Of a DNA stretch of 64,000 bases, positions 22,015 through 34,849 are shown one piece after another. Where the stretch lies: contig OY365822.1 in assembly GCA_959347315.1 (NCBI GenBank), positions 13,173,140 through 13,237,139 on the forward strand, written 5' to 3'. The translations under genes and the position numbers were made by a program. The first letter of the stretch is position 1; every line of letters starts with the position of its first letter. Under the pieces are notes generated by a model. The model did no database searches and was not told where the DNA came from. It worked only from the letters and a program-made list of their open reading frames with translations. Origin of the DNA: Bimastos eiseni. Taxonomy: Eukaryota; Annelida; Clitellata; Crassiclitellata; Lumbricidae.

Positions 22015-22519
22015 GATTATCGCTTGCGTTTAAGAATTAATTACTAACTTGAATTCAAATGCACGTCTCAATGTTACCTTCAAACGGTTAAAATAAATGT
22101 TACATAACAGTGGTACACCAAAACTTTATATTTCGATGATAATTCTACATTTACAATTTGCTACAAAAAAATGTTTACATGTTGCTAACGGGCACTACTA
22201 CCATCGACCTATATAATTGGTGCCACAGAATTTGTGTGCTTCACTGTTTCTAGATGATTCATATTATAGCGCTATTCTAGCGCTATTATTATTCACTACA
22301 ATGCAGTTGAACATTAATTTATATCATACTCTAATTAAAAATATTGCACGATAGCATGCTTCACAGCATGACAGGATCACTATAATGATCCCACTCTTAC
22401 CGATAACATTTTTAAGGCATATGAAAATGAATATGTAGGCCTACATGCAAATAAGTAAGTAGGTCCCTATTATTTATACTAAAAACGCATACAATCGCAA
22501 GACATGTGCAGAAAACACT
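22015..22519. promoter_or_regulatory. 5' flank of the DZANK1-like gene
   Basis: AT-rich DNA upstream of the start codon. It should contain the 5' UTR and promoter, but I recognise no specific element. Confidence 0.3.
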
Positions 22520-22527
22520 TAGACAAT

Positions 22528-23053
22528 CATAGGCGGAGACTTGGCTCTGAGTTGGGGGGGGGGGGGTCAGATCGACAACATTTGGGTTGTGGACAGGTCG
22601 TACAAAAAGTTCAATTCCCAAACTACAACAGCAGCGGTTCAGTCTAGATATTTTACTTCAATGGGTCCCTTTCAGTGAAATGCGCTTTCTCCATCTGTTC
22701 GCTCTAAAATTCTATCTCTTATCCTCTTTTGCATTTCTCAAAACCTACTTCTTTTTGCGGGACCTTGCGCATTGGCAGCGCTTCTGAATGGTTCACCCAA
22801 CTGGAGACGCATTATAAATACTTAAATACAATACAATTGCTTGGTGATTGTTGCCTCGCTTTGTCTACTAGTTTAAAGTGAAGCTGTATCGATTAAAAAT
22901 AATTTGCGGTTAAAAAGAAGTTTGATTGACGCAAATATATTTTGTTTAATTTAATAGAAGTTCAATAGAAGTTCAAACACTGCCAATAACATACCATCGC
23001 AAATTCATACTGTACTTAAATCATGCCACAGTCTCTGAGTGAAATTAAACTAA

Positions 23054-23114
<61 letters not shown>

Positions 23115-24650
23115 TAATATCATTATTAGTATTAGTATTTTTATTTTTGTGTTGGATTGATGATAAATATAGTTTCCATTCAATTGGGAGAAATCGTCCC
23201 GTGGTCAGATGTTCGGGAAGGGAGGCAGCAAATGTCCTACGCTCATTTTGGAAACATGTAGCTAAAAAATATTTAGATGAGAAGTTAGCAATCTTTGCAA
23301 CAGCAGATGGCAACAGGAACCAAAAACAAGAAAATAAACAACTTAAAGTGGATATGTAACCAATTGCTGGTTCTTTGCAGTAGGACTAGTACCATACTTC
23401 TATAGTTTCATAATCTGAAACTATAAGTAACATTAATTTATAATTTATTTATTATGATAAATACGTTATAATTAGTTACATTGCTACAATAACTTAAAAT
23501 TTTGTTAAAGGCTTGAAGATACCCCCCTAAGACTCAAACATATCCCCCCAAACTGAAATTGGAGCATTTGCCTCCGAACCCCCTCCCCTGTCTTGACGCC
23601 TTTGATCATATTCATTTAAGATAATATTTTTTGTTACCTGGTTTTTTAAATTTTAAAATCATTGAATTTTGGTGAAATTCTGCACAGGCGCTTTTTAGAC
23701 AGTCATCGTGTTATTTTGGTGTCGCCCCTCTGATGGTTTCACCCGGTGGTGTCCGCCCCCGCCCCCGCCCCCTAGTGACGCCACTCACCAATTCTGCACA
23801 GAGAAGTCTGAGATATTATTCTTATCATTATTTTAAAAAAATAGGCATCGTACAATATAGCATTCAACAATCAGTTCTTATTCCTAGACTTTAAGCCTAA
23901 CTCGTAGCAGTAGTCAAAGAACCGTGCGATTTCTCTCCACCCAATTATTTTTAATTTTGTTGAAGGGTTTTATCTTTCAAATGATTAGGACTTCTATGAT
24001 TATCTCTAGTGTCAGGGATTGCGCTTCCTCATATAATCACAGATTCATACCATCCATGTATATAGCGGCGATGTGTGGTAGGGGTCTCCGACAATTGTCG
24101 AACAGCTCTCTTGAAAAATCAGATGGACTGGCACTTGCAGCTTTTCTTTTTTCTGATCAGCAAACTGGCAGAGTCCCGTTCTGACGACTGGAGGTTACTG
24201 CATGCACCCACTCAGTACTGTCCTTGCGGTCTGGCCAATATCGTGAACTCTGACCTCCTCATGGTTGGCCTGAAGCGGAAACAGTTGGCTGCAGCGTCGG
24301 CATCAGCCGCATCAGGGTGATTACCAGCCGGGGTCTGTGTTTGCTGCCTGTCTTCGCTAAGGGTATAAGGTGACCTGCTATGAGTCATATCGGTCAACCT
24401 TGGGACCTCAAATCCGATTATACATGTATTCCCCACTTGAGCGTACAATCACCCGTTACTAATTTAATTTTACTTTGCCCTATCTGTAAAAATTATAACT
24501 TCATGAAACCAGTCTCGGACATAGGAAATATAGTAGTAAGCACACGTTCAATTGTCTGAAATTTGGGGAGGATATAAGGTACTCCGTCCCCCGCACTCCA
24601 AATTTTTTGGGGAATCGTCCCCCGCTGTCCCCCCTAAGTCTCCGCCCGTG
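22528..24650. mobile_element. possible DNA transposon or two nested elements
   Basis: The left end CATAGGCGGAGACTTGG and the right end, read on the other strand, CACGGGCGGAGACTTAG, form inverted termini, both followed by G-rich runs. I find no matching target duplication, so the two ends may belong to different copies. Inside are an ATT run (23055-23112), a fragment of the 30539/63268 MITE family (about 23500-23605), an AGTGGCGTCAC-type end near 23775, and an unassigned open frame (about 24075-24320, CGLANIVNSDLLMVGLKRK). Confidence 0.3.
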
Positions 24651-24790
24651 TAAATTCGTGTAGAACATCTTTGAGTAAGCCCAGCATAGGCCTTTTCTAG
24701 ATTCCTTGTCTAGATTCCTTGACTCTTAGGCTACATAAGATTTTACGCTTGCATAGGCCTAAGCCTAGCAGGAGAAAAGATGGGTTAGAG

Positions 24791-25610
24791 CAGAGGCGCG
24801 TTTACAGAAAACTGGGCCTAGGCGCAAAAATTTTGGGGCCCTCTGAATTTATACACTGAGTCTAAGGGGCAGTCCATAAATGACGTCACGCACCCATTGG
24901 AAGGGTCATACATCCGTGACGATTTGTGACGAAGGGGAAGGAGTATGAGATATGTGATGTCACGTCATCACGTCAAATATCGAGATACACAACTTAATTT
25001 ATTAAAAAATTTCACTTAATTAAACAGTGAGCCAGCATCTGGTGGCAAAGAGGCTCAAAACACGTAGCCTTCGCTCTTACCAACACAGCTAATCGAGCCG
25101 ATTGATATTCATATTAACAAGGCAATTATGAATGATCACACTACACTTGTGGGGTGAATGTTTAGCTGCAAAATTAGAGAATATATAATATAAATTATTA
25201 TTTTGAAAATATTTCAGGCGTGAGACATGTTATTTTGCATGAAAGTTATTCGGGGTCCCTCAGCGTCCCCGATTTTGTGTGAAATTATTTCATTCATTTG
25301 GGGGCCCCTCTGAGACGGTTTTTTGTATTTATGTTCTCATCACTTGGGGGCACCTGAGTTGTTATTTTGCATGAAATGTTTCCATCCATTTGGGGCTCTC
25401 TGAGATGTCAGGTTGTATTTAATGTTTTCCTTCGTTTGGGGGCGCCCTGCGTTGTTATTTTGTATGAAATGTTTTCATTCATTTTGGGGTCCCCGAGGCG
25501 TTTTCACATTAACTCACATTTTGTATTTAACGTTTTCATCATTTGGGGATCCCTGAGATTTGGGGGCCCTAGGCGCGCGCATAGTGCGCCTAAAGGTAAA
25601 CGCGCCACTG
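24791..25610. mobile_element. hAT-like non-autonomous transposon, 820 bp
   Basis: Flanked by a perfect 8-bp target duplication, GGTTAGAG (24783-24790 and 25611-25618). Terminal inverted repeats are CAGAGGCGCGTTTAC on the left and CAGTGGCGCGTTTAC on the right, followed by GGGCCTAGGCGC-like subterminal repeats. The right half has five or six degenerate repeats of about 60-70 bp with a CATTTGGGG core. No transposase frame. The 8-bp duplication and CAG ends fit the hAT superfamily. Confidence 0.85.
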
Positions 25611-25618
25611 GGTTAGAG

Positions 25619-26807
25619 TCATGAATAAAATCTCACGGGTCAGGCCTAGGCCGATAATATGAAGCTAGCATAGGCTAATATATTACCACGTTTATGACTT
25701 TCGTCAAGCTGTTTTTAATGTTCGTATTCTAGAGTGCGTGTTAGTCTTTCTTGTGCTACTCTGGAACTGGAAGTCTCGATATATCTGCATCTGGTACATC
25801 CAGATCTCTGCATAGGTCACTCACTTAGTCCGTTGCAGATCGGCTAGGCCTACATGACGATGCAAGGAATGATAGGAATCTAGTATCTTAGTCCTTGGTG
25901 CCGATATTTATAGATGTCCTTTTGACTTTTTAAGTCTTAACTATATTTACCTATTTCAGTGCCATATTAGGGAATTGGCACTCTAGGCAGTCGCCAGGAG
26001 CCCCATGATTCAATGGACCCCTAAATTAAAATAATCAGAGAAATGTTAGACATATGCTAGCAGGCTAGCATTCTTAGTAGGCTAGTGCTTGCGTGGTGTC
26101 CTGTTAAGATTTCATTTATTCATTCATTTAAACATTTATATAGCGCCCTTTCGAGGCAACTACTCAAAAGCGCCCTCAACCCTAGCCTCGACAAAAAGAT
26201 AATTAAGTACGCAACAAATGGCCATAAAATGCAATGCTACAATACTCACGTCTGCCAACTTGCCAGTTTACAACCAGTGACGTGCAACCATAACCACAAA
26301 CCACACTAGACCATGGATCCTGCTGCAGGGAGAGCGTATGTCGGGACAGTCGTGCTCTACTGCCAGCATTAGCGTCACCACGGGGGGGGGGAGCAGCTGG
26401 CCCCCATCCCAGCCCAGGCTGGGTCTTGGGATTCGTGCAAAACCGAGGATATTTTTATATGGGGTGGGATACTCTACGTTATCTGTTATTTGATATTTCA
26501 TAATTATAAGGTCCTCTGCACATAATGCATAGTGAAACTTTGTCACAAATCGAGATTATTTATGTACTTTTATTTCGAAATTATAGTTGAAAAATTTGCG
26601 GTATACAAAGCCTAAAATGTACTTCATTTGGCATCACATGCCTAAAATTGCGCGGGCTTCTGGAGCTCTGTTCCATGCAGACCCCGATAGAGAAGCCCCC
26701 TAGCCGTTAGAGGTTTTTGATCTCCCAACCTCCAAGTTCTGGCGAAACCACCTATTTTGCAAACACCCTACAAAGAAATACATTTCCAGATGAAGCTGGG
26801 TTGCACG
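25619..26807. other. intergenic, little recognised
   Basis: A LINE 3'-end fragment (TTTATATAGCGCCCTTTCGA, about 26130-26200) and a G-run at 26381-26390. No exon seen. Confidence 0.5.
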
Positions 26808-28159
26808 CATAGGCGCCGGCACCATGTGTCTTGCAGGGGCACGTGCCCCTGCACTTTCTAAAACTGAGAGGCATGCGGGGCATACGTGTTTTCAAAATTT
26901 TCTTAATCAGATGGGTATTTTTAAAAATTCAAAAAATTATTGGTCAGCTGATATCAGACGGAACAGAGATTCCATTTGTCATTCTATATGCAATTTTACT
27001 TATTCAAATTGACGTAAGCAAAAACGTTACGACCAGTGTATTGGACTGTTATCTCTATAAGTCTTTTGCATTCAAGTGTGTACATAGTAATCACCAATAA
27101 GGGCGGGCACAAAAGGGCTACCAGCAAAAAAGCATGCATAAAGGGGCGGCCAATAAGAGTGACACTCTAAAGAACTACCTGAAAAGGCGACCGGTCAAAG
27201 CTTAATATTTAAAAAATTTATTGAATAAATTCTATTATAACTAGGCCTATGTGCATATCCTTAAAAGTTTCAAGTGGTGGTTCTATAGTCCGGTCATGCC
27301 GTATAGAAAACGAATGCCTTTGCTCATACTGTGTTGTCTTTGGCTGTGACAGGTCTCTGAATGCTTAATATTTGACTCAAACACAGTGCTCTGTAAATGC
27401 TGGGACACTCGGAAAAAGAGCAGAGCACCCCAACAAATTTCGGGCTTCGCGCGTTTGATTCTCAATCTCAGTTTTCGTTCCTGTTGGAACGTCTAAATAT
27501 TTCAACAACTGTCTGTGCATGGCTCTTAGCATACTGTAGGTGAGTTTTTTGCCTGACAAACTCTTTTGATATTCTAAATAGACTAAATATTAACTTACTC
27601 TTAAAATTATAGCTGAAATTAAAACGTTATATTAAATATAATTCTTATTTTTACATTGGTACAATTTTGTAGGTGTACGCTTGGTTTCATTAAAAGTACA
27701 TCAATTGAACAACATATTGCATTTTCAATTAACAAACACAACTCTTGAACTGAACATGATAGGCTAGATTCTGAATATGTATACCTTCCTTAATAGATAC
27801 TTGTTGTACACTGTGCATCTATAAAAAAATGTCTGCTTAATCGCCGCCTAAGCACTACACTTTAAAGTAAAAACAATGATTCTTTAGCCTGGTCATACCG
27901 TATGCAGAACGGTTACCGTACCTTATCCGCAGCATGCAGTCAAAGGCTTGGCATTCAGGTCCTTCAATAAGTGAGGCAAAATTAATAAAACATTTCTAGC
28001 TAAGTCATAATTTATTAAGAGTCTAGGATATGTTTCCCGACATAGCGGGCACAGTATTCTGTAAATGGAGGACTTGGAAAAACAGGAGGGCAAAAAAAAT
28101 ATTTTTACAATCTTTATTTTTTTTGCCCCTCCACTTTCAAAATGCTGCCGGCGCCACTG
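26808..28159. mobile_element. hAT-like transposon relic, 1352 bp
   Basis: Inverted ends CATAGGCGCCGGCA (left) and CAGTGGCGCCGGCA (right, other strand), each followed by a G-rich GGGGCA region. They are flanked by GTTGCACG (26800-26807) and GTTGTACG (28160-28167), an 8-bp target duplication with one difference. Internal frames are short and I find no transposase motif, so it is non-autonomous or decayed. Confidence 0.8.
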
Positions 28160-28167
28160 GTTGTACG

Positions 28168-29914
28168 GCTGTTTTACTTCAAAGCTTAACTTCATATCGC
28201 TTTTAATAATTTGACTAGGCCTATGGCTTGCAGTTAGTCTAGTAAGACAATGAAATTCCCAGTGCTTTGACTGCGAACACCCAAAAGTCTAAAAGCCTAA
28301 AATATGAGGTAAGAGCACAAAATGCACTCCATTTGGCATCAATTGCTAAAAATTTCGCAGGCTCCTGGGGCTTCGCCATGGCACATACCCCGTTTGGGAA
28401 GCTTACGACGCTCCCCTAGACCCACTTGTCGTTAGGGACTATTAGCCCCCCCCCCCCAGCCTCGAAACTCTGGCGACGCCACAGATTGCCATGTGCACTC
28501 ATTTACCAGGAGCATTATATGGCCAATATAGCCTTTCTGGTCACGGTAATTAGTACGACCCTGACATAGGACCTGCATTTATATAAGCTTATGAAGCTTC
28601 TGTGTTTAAATTAACACGAAAAGAAGACCACGAAAGCAAATCGCCTAAGCAAAATTAATTGTTTCAAAGTCACGGACAACAACAGCAAAGAGCTATAATA
28701 ATCTTTATTGCTTCGAAACGAAACAAATAATCGCAAAATGAGTCGAGCACGAGTATAGTAAAACCATTAAAAGGTAAATGGATCTCCCAGTAGGCTACCC
28801 TTATAACTTGCCGCTCAATCACCCCAATAAACTTACACAAGCAGTTCGCTGTGAACGATTTCCCTGTAGGCCTATAGGTCTACATTTTCAAACATTTCTT
28901 GCGAAAGGACAGCATTATTTCGACGTTTAAAAGCAACAACAGAAAACGGAAGAGTTTGTTGGGTAGGCTTAATGTTGTGCGAATGGTCTTTTCAAGTTAA
29001 TAATGGAAAAAGGCTGCATCAAAAGCCTAAACCATCTCATATCATTTTGACATCACGAGTCATGATAAAACTATTTAAAGTTCGGGACATACGTGATAAA
29101 CACCAGTAGGGCTAATAACATCTTCAACACATGTAGGTCTAAGCTTAAGCCCCACAAGTTAAATTGATATAGCGGCGATGTGACCCATCCATTGGTTACA
29201 TATACGTGCCAATAGGGTCTACACTCGGAAGTTGCTTCGCTAAGTCGGCACCATGCGGCTACGACCAGTAAAAAAAGAACTGAACACACACAAAACCCCA
29301 CCCAAAGTGACACACAGAAATCGACAGTTTCAAAAACGGCGGTAACAATGTGTAAAAAACCTCCATGGATAGTGAAAGCTGTGCCAAACTCCCTAAATCT
29401 CCTCCCTCGTCATCACTGCAGGCAACAACTTCAAACAATTATCTGCACACCCTTCAACCCATACACTATTCGACAATTAAAAGCGGCAGCTAATACACCA
29501 ACGAGTTCATCATTATTTTGTGCCACCTTGAAATAATTTTTACATACGTCATATTCATGCATAACGGTATTTTATAGAACAGCCAACTAGCATATTTTAT
29601 ACATAATCTGTACAACAGGCACACATGTTTACACAGGCGCATGTATCATTCTGCGTTAGCCTATTTATTGCTGTTAAAGATTAATATAATGACCGTAAAC
29701 ACGTACAAAATAAAACACCGTTAACTGCAACAAGATTTAACAAAAAGGGTATTTTCTGGGTTAAGGTACGTTGTTCACCCTTAATTCACCGAATTTGTCG
29801 ATTATTTTACTAAGCGTTTGTGAATAATCTGGATACAACGACCTTGCTTTTTAATGAACAGCGTAATTGTTGCCAAAATTGTCGCCTGTAGGCCTATCAT
29901 CAGTAGGCCTATTA
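28168..29914. other. intergenic, nothing recognised
   Basis: Mixed-composition DNA with a C-run at 28448-28458. No exon, RNA gene or repeat that I can name. Confidence 0.5.
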
Positions 29915-29929
29915 GCCCATCAGCGGTTG

Positions 29930-30002
29930 AAGCGCCTCTGAGTAGATATCTGGAAGGGGCACTGTATCAAGTATTTTTGATTGATTTGATTGATTGTTTG
30001 TT
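29930..30002 (+). mobile_element. LINE 3'-end fragment with ATTG tail
   Basis: GCGCCTCTGAGTAGATATCT, then GGAAGGGGCACTGTATCAAG and a TTGATTGATTG tail, like the 3' end at 11216-11276. Confidence 0.6.
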
Positions 30003-30538
30003 ATGCATTGATAGACAAATCTGCGATGACCGATTATAACTACGCGTGCTTACCTTTCTGAATGACCTATTATATGTTAATGATAAACAATAACGGGTGA
30101 TGGTAGCTAGGCCTACGTGATAAGCAACAGCTACATTATAATTATCTAGTGGTGCGCTAATTCGTGAGTCCGTGAAATAAAACACTGAGATAAAGCACAA
30201 AATTCCATAATTGTAGTGGGTCAACTCTAGACGCATTTTTTTCGAATACGTAGTTTCAGCAGTGCGTATGAACTTTTATCCAAAACTTCGAGCAGAACTA
30301 AGATATAGAATGGTAATTTACTTGTAAGTTCTACCCGGGCAACGCCGGGTAAATCAGCTGCACATAGATAGCTTCCAGATTCTCCGACCATCCAAGAGAC
30401 TCCTTGAACCGGAATTTGGGCAAAAGTTTAAATGGTTAGCATAGCAACCAGACTTGTAAAATGCAAAGTTAGAAATCAATACCAGATAGATTGGGATTCA
30501 GAATTACTATTATTATTATCAATAGTATCAATGGCAAT

Positions 30539-30689
30539 CAGAGGCATCCAGATAGGGGCGTTCCGGAAGCAAATGCCTCCAAATTCAGGTAGGGGGATAT
30601 TTTTGTGTCTTAGGAGAGGGGGTATCCTGCTTTCCTGACACTTGGGACCGGGGTTTGCCTCCATCACCCGGGGGGGATTTACGCCCCTG
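30539..30689. mobile_element. MITE, family A, copy 1 (151 bp)
   Basis: Left CAGAGGCATCC and right (other strand) CAGGGGCGTAAATCC. Flanks ATGGCAAT and ATAACAAT form a degenerate 8-bp duplication. The interior (GGAAGCAAATGCCTCCAAAT, then TTCAGGTAGG, then GGGGTTTGCC) matches 63268-63433. Confidence 0.7.
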
Positions 30690-30761
30690 ATAACAATATT
30701 ACTACCGCCACCACTATTATAAACAATTTATTGCATTTATTACACATATCAGAAGGTCCGT

Positions 30762-30836
30762 AAATCCTTTTACTCAGAAGTGTAAAGCAGTAAATTGTGA
30801 GCGAAGGACTTGCTCAAGGTCCCCACACAGCAAGCA
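30762..30836 (-). mobile_element. tRNA-SINE body fragment
   Basis: Minus strand matches only the SINE body (ACCTTGAGCAAGTCCTTCGC to the ACTTCTGAG region). The head is missing. Confidence 0.6.
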
Positions 30837-31020
30837 TCTCAGATGATGTTCTAACCTGTAATCCTGCCCACCGTGTTAGAATCTGAGCTCTCATCAAGTT
30901 AATCTGCTGCCATAGCAGAACACATTTTCTTAACCCCAAGAAACTTTGACAGCACATGTTACTATTAAGTGTTTGATTAGTTCTACTTGTCCATCAAGGT
31001 TTATTAAACCATGTTGGAAA

Positions 31021-31169
31021 GGGGTGTAGGACAAAACCCCCTCTGACAAAACCCCCCCTGACATAATCCCCTCTGACATAATTCCCCTCTGTTTTAGGCA
31101 TGACATTAACCCCCGGACAAAACCCCCTTTTGTCAGAGGTTTGTCAGAGGGGGTTTTTGTCCGCAACCC
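31021..31169. mobile_element. foldback MITE, family C (149 bp)
   Basis: Inverted termini of about 30 bp: GGGGTGTAGGACAAAACCCC on the left and, on the other strand, GGGTTGCGGACAAAAACCCC on the right, each running on into CTCTGACAAA. The flanking 8-bp target duplication GTTGGAAA is perfect (31013-31020 and 31170-31177). The interior repeats CCCCTCTGACA-type units. No coding capacity. The superfamily is not clear from the ends. Confidence 0.85.
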
Positions 31170-31177
31170 GTTGGAAA

Positions 31178-33530
31178 TGCAGAGAAAACAATGAAGCCAC
31201 ACCAAAAAGACTGGAATGATTCGGGCGGCTCATAAATTACAGAACATCTCAATGAAACATTATATCAAGTGTCGATTATTTAAGCAAATTTAAGCAGTTT
31301 ATGTAAGCAAATATGCAAAGTAACAAGAGTATTGTAACGTAATGCTACAGGGTATTTCTATAGCGCCTGCAAACGATATCAACTCAAAGACATGAAGTTT
31401 GCAAAATGGTCAAGTACTGTTCATTCCGTCAAGCACCGACACACTTCAGTGAGCATTTTACCACATATTAAACACTTAAATCACTTTAAGATTCCATCTT
31501 TTCCACTGAGCAATGTTCCACTCATGAAACGTTTCACTCCAGGACGCAATTCCGTCCACGCAGCTACTGGTTCACTTCAAGCATCGTTCAATTCCTTTCA
31601 CACAAGCGACAGTATGGTCCATTGGAATGAAAACAAAAAATATCCATCTACTCAAGTCTTAGCAACTGAAACTCGGGAAAATAAACCTTTCAATTCGTGT
31701 CGACGAATTTCATACAGCTGTTCGAAAATTCACAATATACACCTTACATAGAGATCACTTGGAACTCTTCACTATTTAATATATAAATAATAACAAATAA
31801 TTACAACAATGAATAATTATAAATGAACAACAGCATCAGTATTTACTTTCCAGACCATAAAAATGTCAAATAATATTCCTGAATAGTAATAAATATAATA
31901 AATAATATTAATAATCACAATAGTTGCATTAATTATCAATTAACATGATAAAATAATAAGTACCATAAAAACCGGTGTTGATTAGTAATCACAATAACAT
32001 AGTAAAAATTAAACAGTAAGTCAAATTATTATATTAGTAGCCCCTGTGATTTTGGCATCTTTAGACAATGTCTCTTACTTATTAACTTAATAATTTTAAT
32101 AATTTAATTTCTTGCAAAGGCCAAACTGCCAACTTGGAAAAATGACATTAAAAGTTGAATTGAATGAAAATTATTATGAAATATATAGTTCAGGTTAGAG
32201 CATGAAATAAAAATGTCAAAATTAATTATTGGCATAAATGTAAACAATCTTATATAAATTTGAAGAACATAGATACTGCTAAAAACAAATTAAACAGTGG
32301 TTCAAGGAACCATATAATATATATGTATAAAATTAAATATAGATAAAAACACATTGTTTTTTATTTCGAAAAACAGATATTTACAGACAAACGGTGTAAA
32401 TTAATTAAAAAATCTGGCCTATGGCAGAAACATCAATCACTGCATCATTAAAAAATGTGACGGCCTGACTGGCTGATCCTTGACCTTTGACATTGCTTAT
32501 CTGCGCTATTGCTAAATGCATTTTACTAACAAAAAGCTTGAAACTATAATTCTGTTAGTGCAGTTCTGTATGATAGTGTAATTCTGTAAATGTAATTTCG
32601 TAAATTTGGTGTGACATAACGCAGAAAGAACACCGTAGTAAACTTGCGTAAAGATGTCATGCAAATCCTTCATTTTATTTATCCATTACATAACGGATAC
32701 ATCATGTAAATTGTAGGCAAATTAAATTACAGGATATTGATATCTGGTTACAACAAGTTATTACTTTTTAACAATGTAATTGAAGCCCAAAAATGAACAA
32801 TTGAACCACAAGATCCGATAAATGTCAATTGCACACTTTAATCAATTCTGAAAGAGTAAAAAAATGGGTACAGAAAGTTATAGAATCAAATAGCACAATA
32901 TTCAAAAAAGTCACCAGTTTTCTGATTTAATATACCTGTAACGTTATTAATTATAATCTGAAAAATTATACAGCATCTCGATCATGAAGTAACAAAGCAG
33001 TCATACTAGGTTAACTCCGTAACTGGTACTCAGTTACTGGTACTCAGGTACTTTGTGATACCCACAACGTAACTCAGTGTATCATAATATTTTCAACATC
33101 TTTTGGGAACATAGCATGAACAATACATTGAATATATGCTCCTGTGCAACAAGGATTATGTGACAGAATCATCCAACACAGTACAACATAACAAATAATG
33201 TTCAAGGAAATGAATCGTCGACTCGTTGTAACATTAAAAATCGAATTACGCAAAAAAACGGTGGTAAACTTGTAAGTTTTAACAGTGTCGCTCTGAATCA
33301 CGTATGCAAAATCGTTAGCGTACAAAATGCGATCAACTCGCAAAGAATTGCGGAGACATAATCATCGTGATAAGAGATTAATGAGTAAGTCTTTGACGCC
33401 AAATATCGATTGGACTCTTGCTGTCACCATGACGACGCACTCTCATCAGTGTTGCCATGGAAACGCTATCTGCAGTCTCCTGGCATTGACGATAAACAAA
33501 CTGCAAAAGAAATGAAGGCTCAATGAAGGT
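31178..33530. other. AT-rich intergenic DNA
   Basis: Many AATAAT and TTAATTA stretches. A LINE 3'-end-like fragment (CTATAGCGCCTGCAA) near 31363. No exon recognised. Confidence 0.5.
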
Positions 33531-33539
33531 GGACACACA

Positions 33540-34280
33540 AGATCAATGGAGCAACAGCAATGCTATGATTGATGTTAAAAGTTCAATGTTAAAGGTTTGA
33601 GATAAAGTTCAGTGTTAAGGGATTATGCTGAAGTTCAATGTTATAGGGTGATGTCAGGGGGTCAATGCTAAAAGGTTGATGTTAAAGTTCAATGTTAAAG
33701 TTCAATGTATAAGGTTTATGCTGAAGTTCAATGTTATAAGTTGATGTCAAAGGTCAGTGCTAACAGGTTGATGTTAAAGTTCAACGTGAAAGGTTATGTT
33801 AAATTTCAATTCACTCATTCAATACGAAGGCTACCTTCAAGGCTACAACGCTCTTGACCCCGGCATGGCTAAAAAGAACAGTCTTAAGGCGAGTATAAAA
33901 GGAGTCTGAGTGGACCCTTGGCGACAACCGCAACGCCAACGGGAGCATGTTCCGTAGCGAGGGGCCAACCACTGAGAAGGGGTGATTCTGTTTAGTAGTT
34001 GTACGGGCAAATGGGACAATGAGCATGCCTAGCTCAGTAGAGCACAGAGAGCGGTGACCTGGTACACTCAATGTTAAAAGGTTAATGTTAGACTTCAATG
34101 TTAAATATTGATGTTTTGGTTCAATGTTTTAAACTGATGCTAAATTAAATGTTAGAGGTTGATGAAAAGGCTCAATGCTAGATATTGATGTAAAAGGTCA
34201 AAACTGAAGGTTGATGCCAAAGTTCAATATTGAGGTTGCTGTTAAAAGTCAGAGCAATTGATGTGAAAGGTCAGTGTTAT
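33540..34280. repeat. degenerate GTTCAATGTTAAAGGTTGATGTTAAA repeat
   Basis: Irregular units of 12-26 bp around TTCAATGTTA and GTTGATGTTAAA. The array is interrupted by the LINE fragment at 33811-34098. Confidence 0.7.
33811..34098 (-). mobile_element. C-terminal fragment of LINE reverse-transcriptase polyprotein
   Basis: The minus-strand frame contains GHRSLCSTELGMLIVPFART, then HPFSVVGPSL and LALRLSPRVHSDSFYTRLKT, ending VLFSHAGV, the typical C-terminal end of CR1/L2-like non-LTR retrotransposon ORF2. It is only the 3' end, as expected for 5'-truncated insertions, and lies within a tandem repeat. Confidence 0.75.
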
Positions 34281-34682
34281 TGGTCAATGGTTGACGTGAA
34301 GGTAGTCTCGTCATGGGACGGTCAATGCGTGGAACCTATTTGATAAAAATTGTTTTAATTATTACTGTATTTTCCACCACATTGGCTCACACACACATTA
34401 GATAATGTTGCAAATGTTCTGAAATAAAAATACCTCTACTTCTAAGGTAATTCAGTGTCCACCATTTGCAAAAGCAGCAGGCAACATTGTTCCCTGGAAA
34501 ATTGAAAAGCATACATCAGATCAGAAGGTATAGCAAGGCTTGATCAAGTATGGCAGGTAAAAATATGTTATATGAGCATGACAGATGAGGTATAAAAATT
34601 TATAATTGGCAAAGCAAATTATTGTTAGAAAAGTCATGCATGCACAGTAGGTCACAGAAGGGGATAATATGATCAGTGAAGG

Positions 34683-34683
34683 A

Positions 34684-34727
<44 letters not shown>

Positions 34728-34772
34728 CAAAAATAATAATAATAATAAAATAATATCAATAATAATAATATT
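34683..34772. repeat. (AAT)n microsatellite
   Basis: AAT triplets with interruptions. Confidence 0.9.
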
Positions 34773-34849
34773 AATAGAATATGAAAATGATGAAGGCTAT
34801 GACAAGTCAAGTGCTGACCAACTCTGACAGAAGAACCATCCAACCATGT

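Noticed and set aside
22520..24658. Single transposon with 8-bp duplication from 22528 to 24650
   Set aside because: The ends match, but the flanks (TAGACAAT and TAAATTCG) do not, so I kept it only as a low-confidence call.
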